From Thermosphaera aggregans (GTDB taxonomy: Archaea > Thermoproteota > Thermoprotei_A > Sulfolobales > Desulfurococcaceae): a DNA stretch of 64,000 bases. The notes below the pieces were generated by a model that made no database searches, was not told the origin of the DNA, and saw only the letters and a list, made by a program, of their open reading frames with translations. Shown in pieces: positions 62,952 through 64,000 of this stretch; positions within the stretch are counted from its first letter, which is position 1; every line of letters begins with the position of its first letter. The position numbers and the translations under genes were made by a program. The stretch is from assembly GCF_014962245.1 (NCBI RefSeq), contig NZ_CP063144.1, positions 52,582 through 116,581 on the forward strand, read 5' to 3'.

Positions 62952-64000
62952 TCAGGACTTAGTGGACACTATCTTCACCACATCCCCATTCTTCAACACA
63001 TAGCTCTCACCAATCCTCTCCTTCCTCTTAGCGTCGACAGCGTAGAGGAAGCCCTGCCCCAGCTCGGTGTGAACCATGTAGGCTAGCTCCCTGGCCGTCG
63101 TGTTGCCTGGGACAAGGTAGGCGTCCGGGAGGATGTTGCCCGAGTGATCCGTGTACTTGTTCTGATCCTCAACCGGGTAAACCACTATCAGCCCGAGCTT
63201 CCTGAACACTGCGTAGTTTAGAAGCTCCTGCACGCCCGTGGACCCGTATTTCTCGAGAACATTAACCCTCACCAGCTCCAGCGCCCTGGACTGCTCCCTT
63301 GACAGCTCAACCCCTGGCTTCACCGTGAACCCTGGGTCGCCGGGCAGGTAGTCTATGAGGCCTGATTGAGCCGCCTTTCTCAGAATCATCTCCGCGAGGC
63401 CGCTGACAGGCTTCACATCGTCACCATACTTCTCCCTCAGCCTTTTCACATTCTCCTCCGCTACGGGATGGTCCGCCTTGTTAGCAGCTATCACTATGGG
63501 CTTGGCAACCTGCCTAAGCTTGAGAGCGAAAAGCTCGACATCGCTGGTGGACCAGTTCTTGAAGGGCTTCGACTCCAGGCCGGACTCCCTCAACGCCTCG
63601 ATAACATGGTGCTTCCTAATGCTGAGGCCTGACAGGTTCTGCGTCACAAGGTCGAGAGGGGTTGAGGATGATTGAATGCTCTTCGCTATCTTCGCCTCCC
63701 ACACTCTTTTAACAACCGAGGAAAACCACTCGTCAATCTCCCTCCTGATAAGCTCAACCTCCTCCAAAGGATCTTGGGTGCCGGGCTTAACCGGGTTTCC
63801 CTCGAGATCTGTCCCGCCCGATGCATCGACAACGTGTATGAGAACGTCAGCCTGCCTCAGGTCATCCATGAACTTATTACCCAGCCCTCGTCCCCTGCTA
63901 GCTCCTGGTATGAGCCCGGCAACATCCATTAGCTTGACAGGGATAAACCTGAAGCCTCTGGCGCAGAAGCCTGTTCTAGGATTGCACTGCTTGAGGCCGA
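62952..64000 (-). CDS. ychF: YchF/OLA1-type GTPase (5' end cut by the window)
   Basis: OBG-family nucleotide-binding protein; about 350 residues are visible and the reading frame stays open to base 64000, so the N-terminus with the G1 motif is outside. Visible parts are GFRFIPVKLMDVAG (G3 DVAG), PGASRGRGLGNKFMDDL, DVLIHVVDASGG, the G4-like NKAD (about residue 150 of the visible ATG-started part), and a C-terminal TGS domain ending GESYVLKNGDVVKIV. YchF proteins often prefer ATP and associate with ribosomes. Confidence 0.93.
   Translation of the reverse strand, partial: GLKQCNPRTGFCARGFRFIPVKLMDVAGLIPGASRGRGLGNKFMDDLRQADVLIHVVDASGGTDLEGNPVKPGTQDPLEEVELIRREIDEWFSSVVKRVWEAKIAKSIQSSSTPLDLVTQNLSGLSIRKHHVIEALRESGLESKPFKNWSTSDVELFALKLRQVAKPIVIAANKADHPVAEENVKRLREKYGDDVKPVSGLAEMILRKAAQSGLIDYLPGDPGFTVKPGVELSREQSRALELVRVNVLEKYGSTGVQELLNYAVFRKLGLIVVYPVEDQNKYTDHSGNILPDAYLVPGNTTARELAYMVHTELGQGFLYAVDAKRKERIGESYVLKNGDVVKIVSTKS

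Noticed and set aside
1-64000. CRISPR array, insertion sequences, prophage or rRNA
   Set aside because: No regularly spaced repeats, transposase or integrase motifs, paired terminal repeats or conserved rRNA segments were seen.

Overview
The window is a densely packed chromosomal segment of a hyperthermophilic crenarchaeon (Thermoproteota), most likely a member of the Desulfurococcales. The evidence is archaeal-type informational genes throughout (unsplit RNA polymerase B, split A'/A'', subunits D, E', H and N, eukaryote-type ribosomal proteins, aIF2-gamma, aIF5B, Orc1/Cdc6, KEOPS), AT-rich TATA boxes about 26 bases upstream of transcripts, GGTG/GGAGG ribosome-binding sites, many GTG and TTG starts, and a tRNA intron with a bulge-helix-bulge fold. 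The genus is inferred from gene order only; no marker RNA is present.

Layout. 0-3.6 kb: a DUF99 protein, the initiator Orc1/Cdc6 with a palindrome in its leader, and a DUF432-MscS pair. 3.6-21.5 kb: tRNA-Ala and a transcription/translation superoperon (rpoH-B-A'-A''-L30e-NusA-S12, then S7, EF-1alpha, S10, an intron-containing tRNA-Ser, S13-S4-S11-RpoD-L18e-L13-S9-RpoN-S2-MEMO). 21.5-27 kb: type II IPP isomerase, DUF2118, GluRS, L7Ae, divergent S28e/L24e and a membrane methyltransferase. 27-36.7 kb: ferritin-like protein, aIF5B, S6e, aIF2-gamma, a PIN protein, RpoE', Spt4, DUF359 kinase, S24e, S27ae (53 aa), Kae1, Bud32, ITPase and S15.

36.7-48.4 kb is an accessory cell-surface/transport island. 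Intact glycosyltransferases (37.1, 43.8, 46.3 and 47.3 kb) sit among disrupted genes: a GT-C-like membrane protein with an in-frame TAA, a ModD/NadC-like gene with a frameshift, an ABC substrate-binding protein and its permease each with an in-frame TGA, and a heavily broken GT4 gene that resembles its intact neighbour. Long informational genes on both sides show no such lesions, so I read this as a locus undergoing decay.

48.6-59 kb: a pyrimidine-dimer-glycosylase-like gene whose conserved N-terminus has no standard start codon; a leftward three-gene operon joining six tandem OB-like modules on a membrane anchor, a TctA-family permease, and a DUF457 membrane protein with an OB-like insertion (the best candidate here for an undescribed system); a Cys-rich unknown; a surface protein with a PEP-like C-terminal anchor; AhpD-like and YbaK-like proteins; and a membrane-anchored HTH regulator divergent from a secreted beta-propeller protein. 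59-64 kb returns to core genes: Cdc45/RecJ-like protein, Pcc1, S3Ae, a sugar-phosphate nucleotidylyltransferase, DUF2095, and YchF, cut by the window end.

Three of the KEOPS genes (kae1, bud32, pcc1) lie in two places. No CRISPR array, insertion sequence or rRNA was seen.
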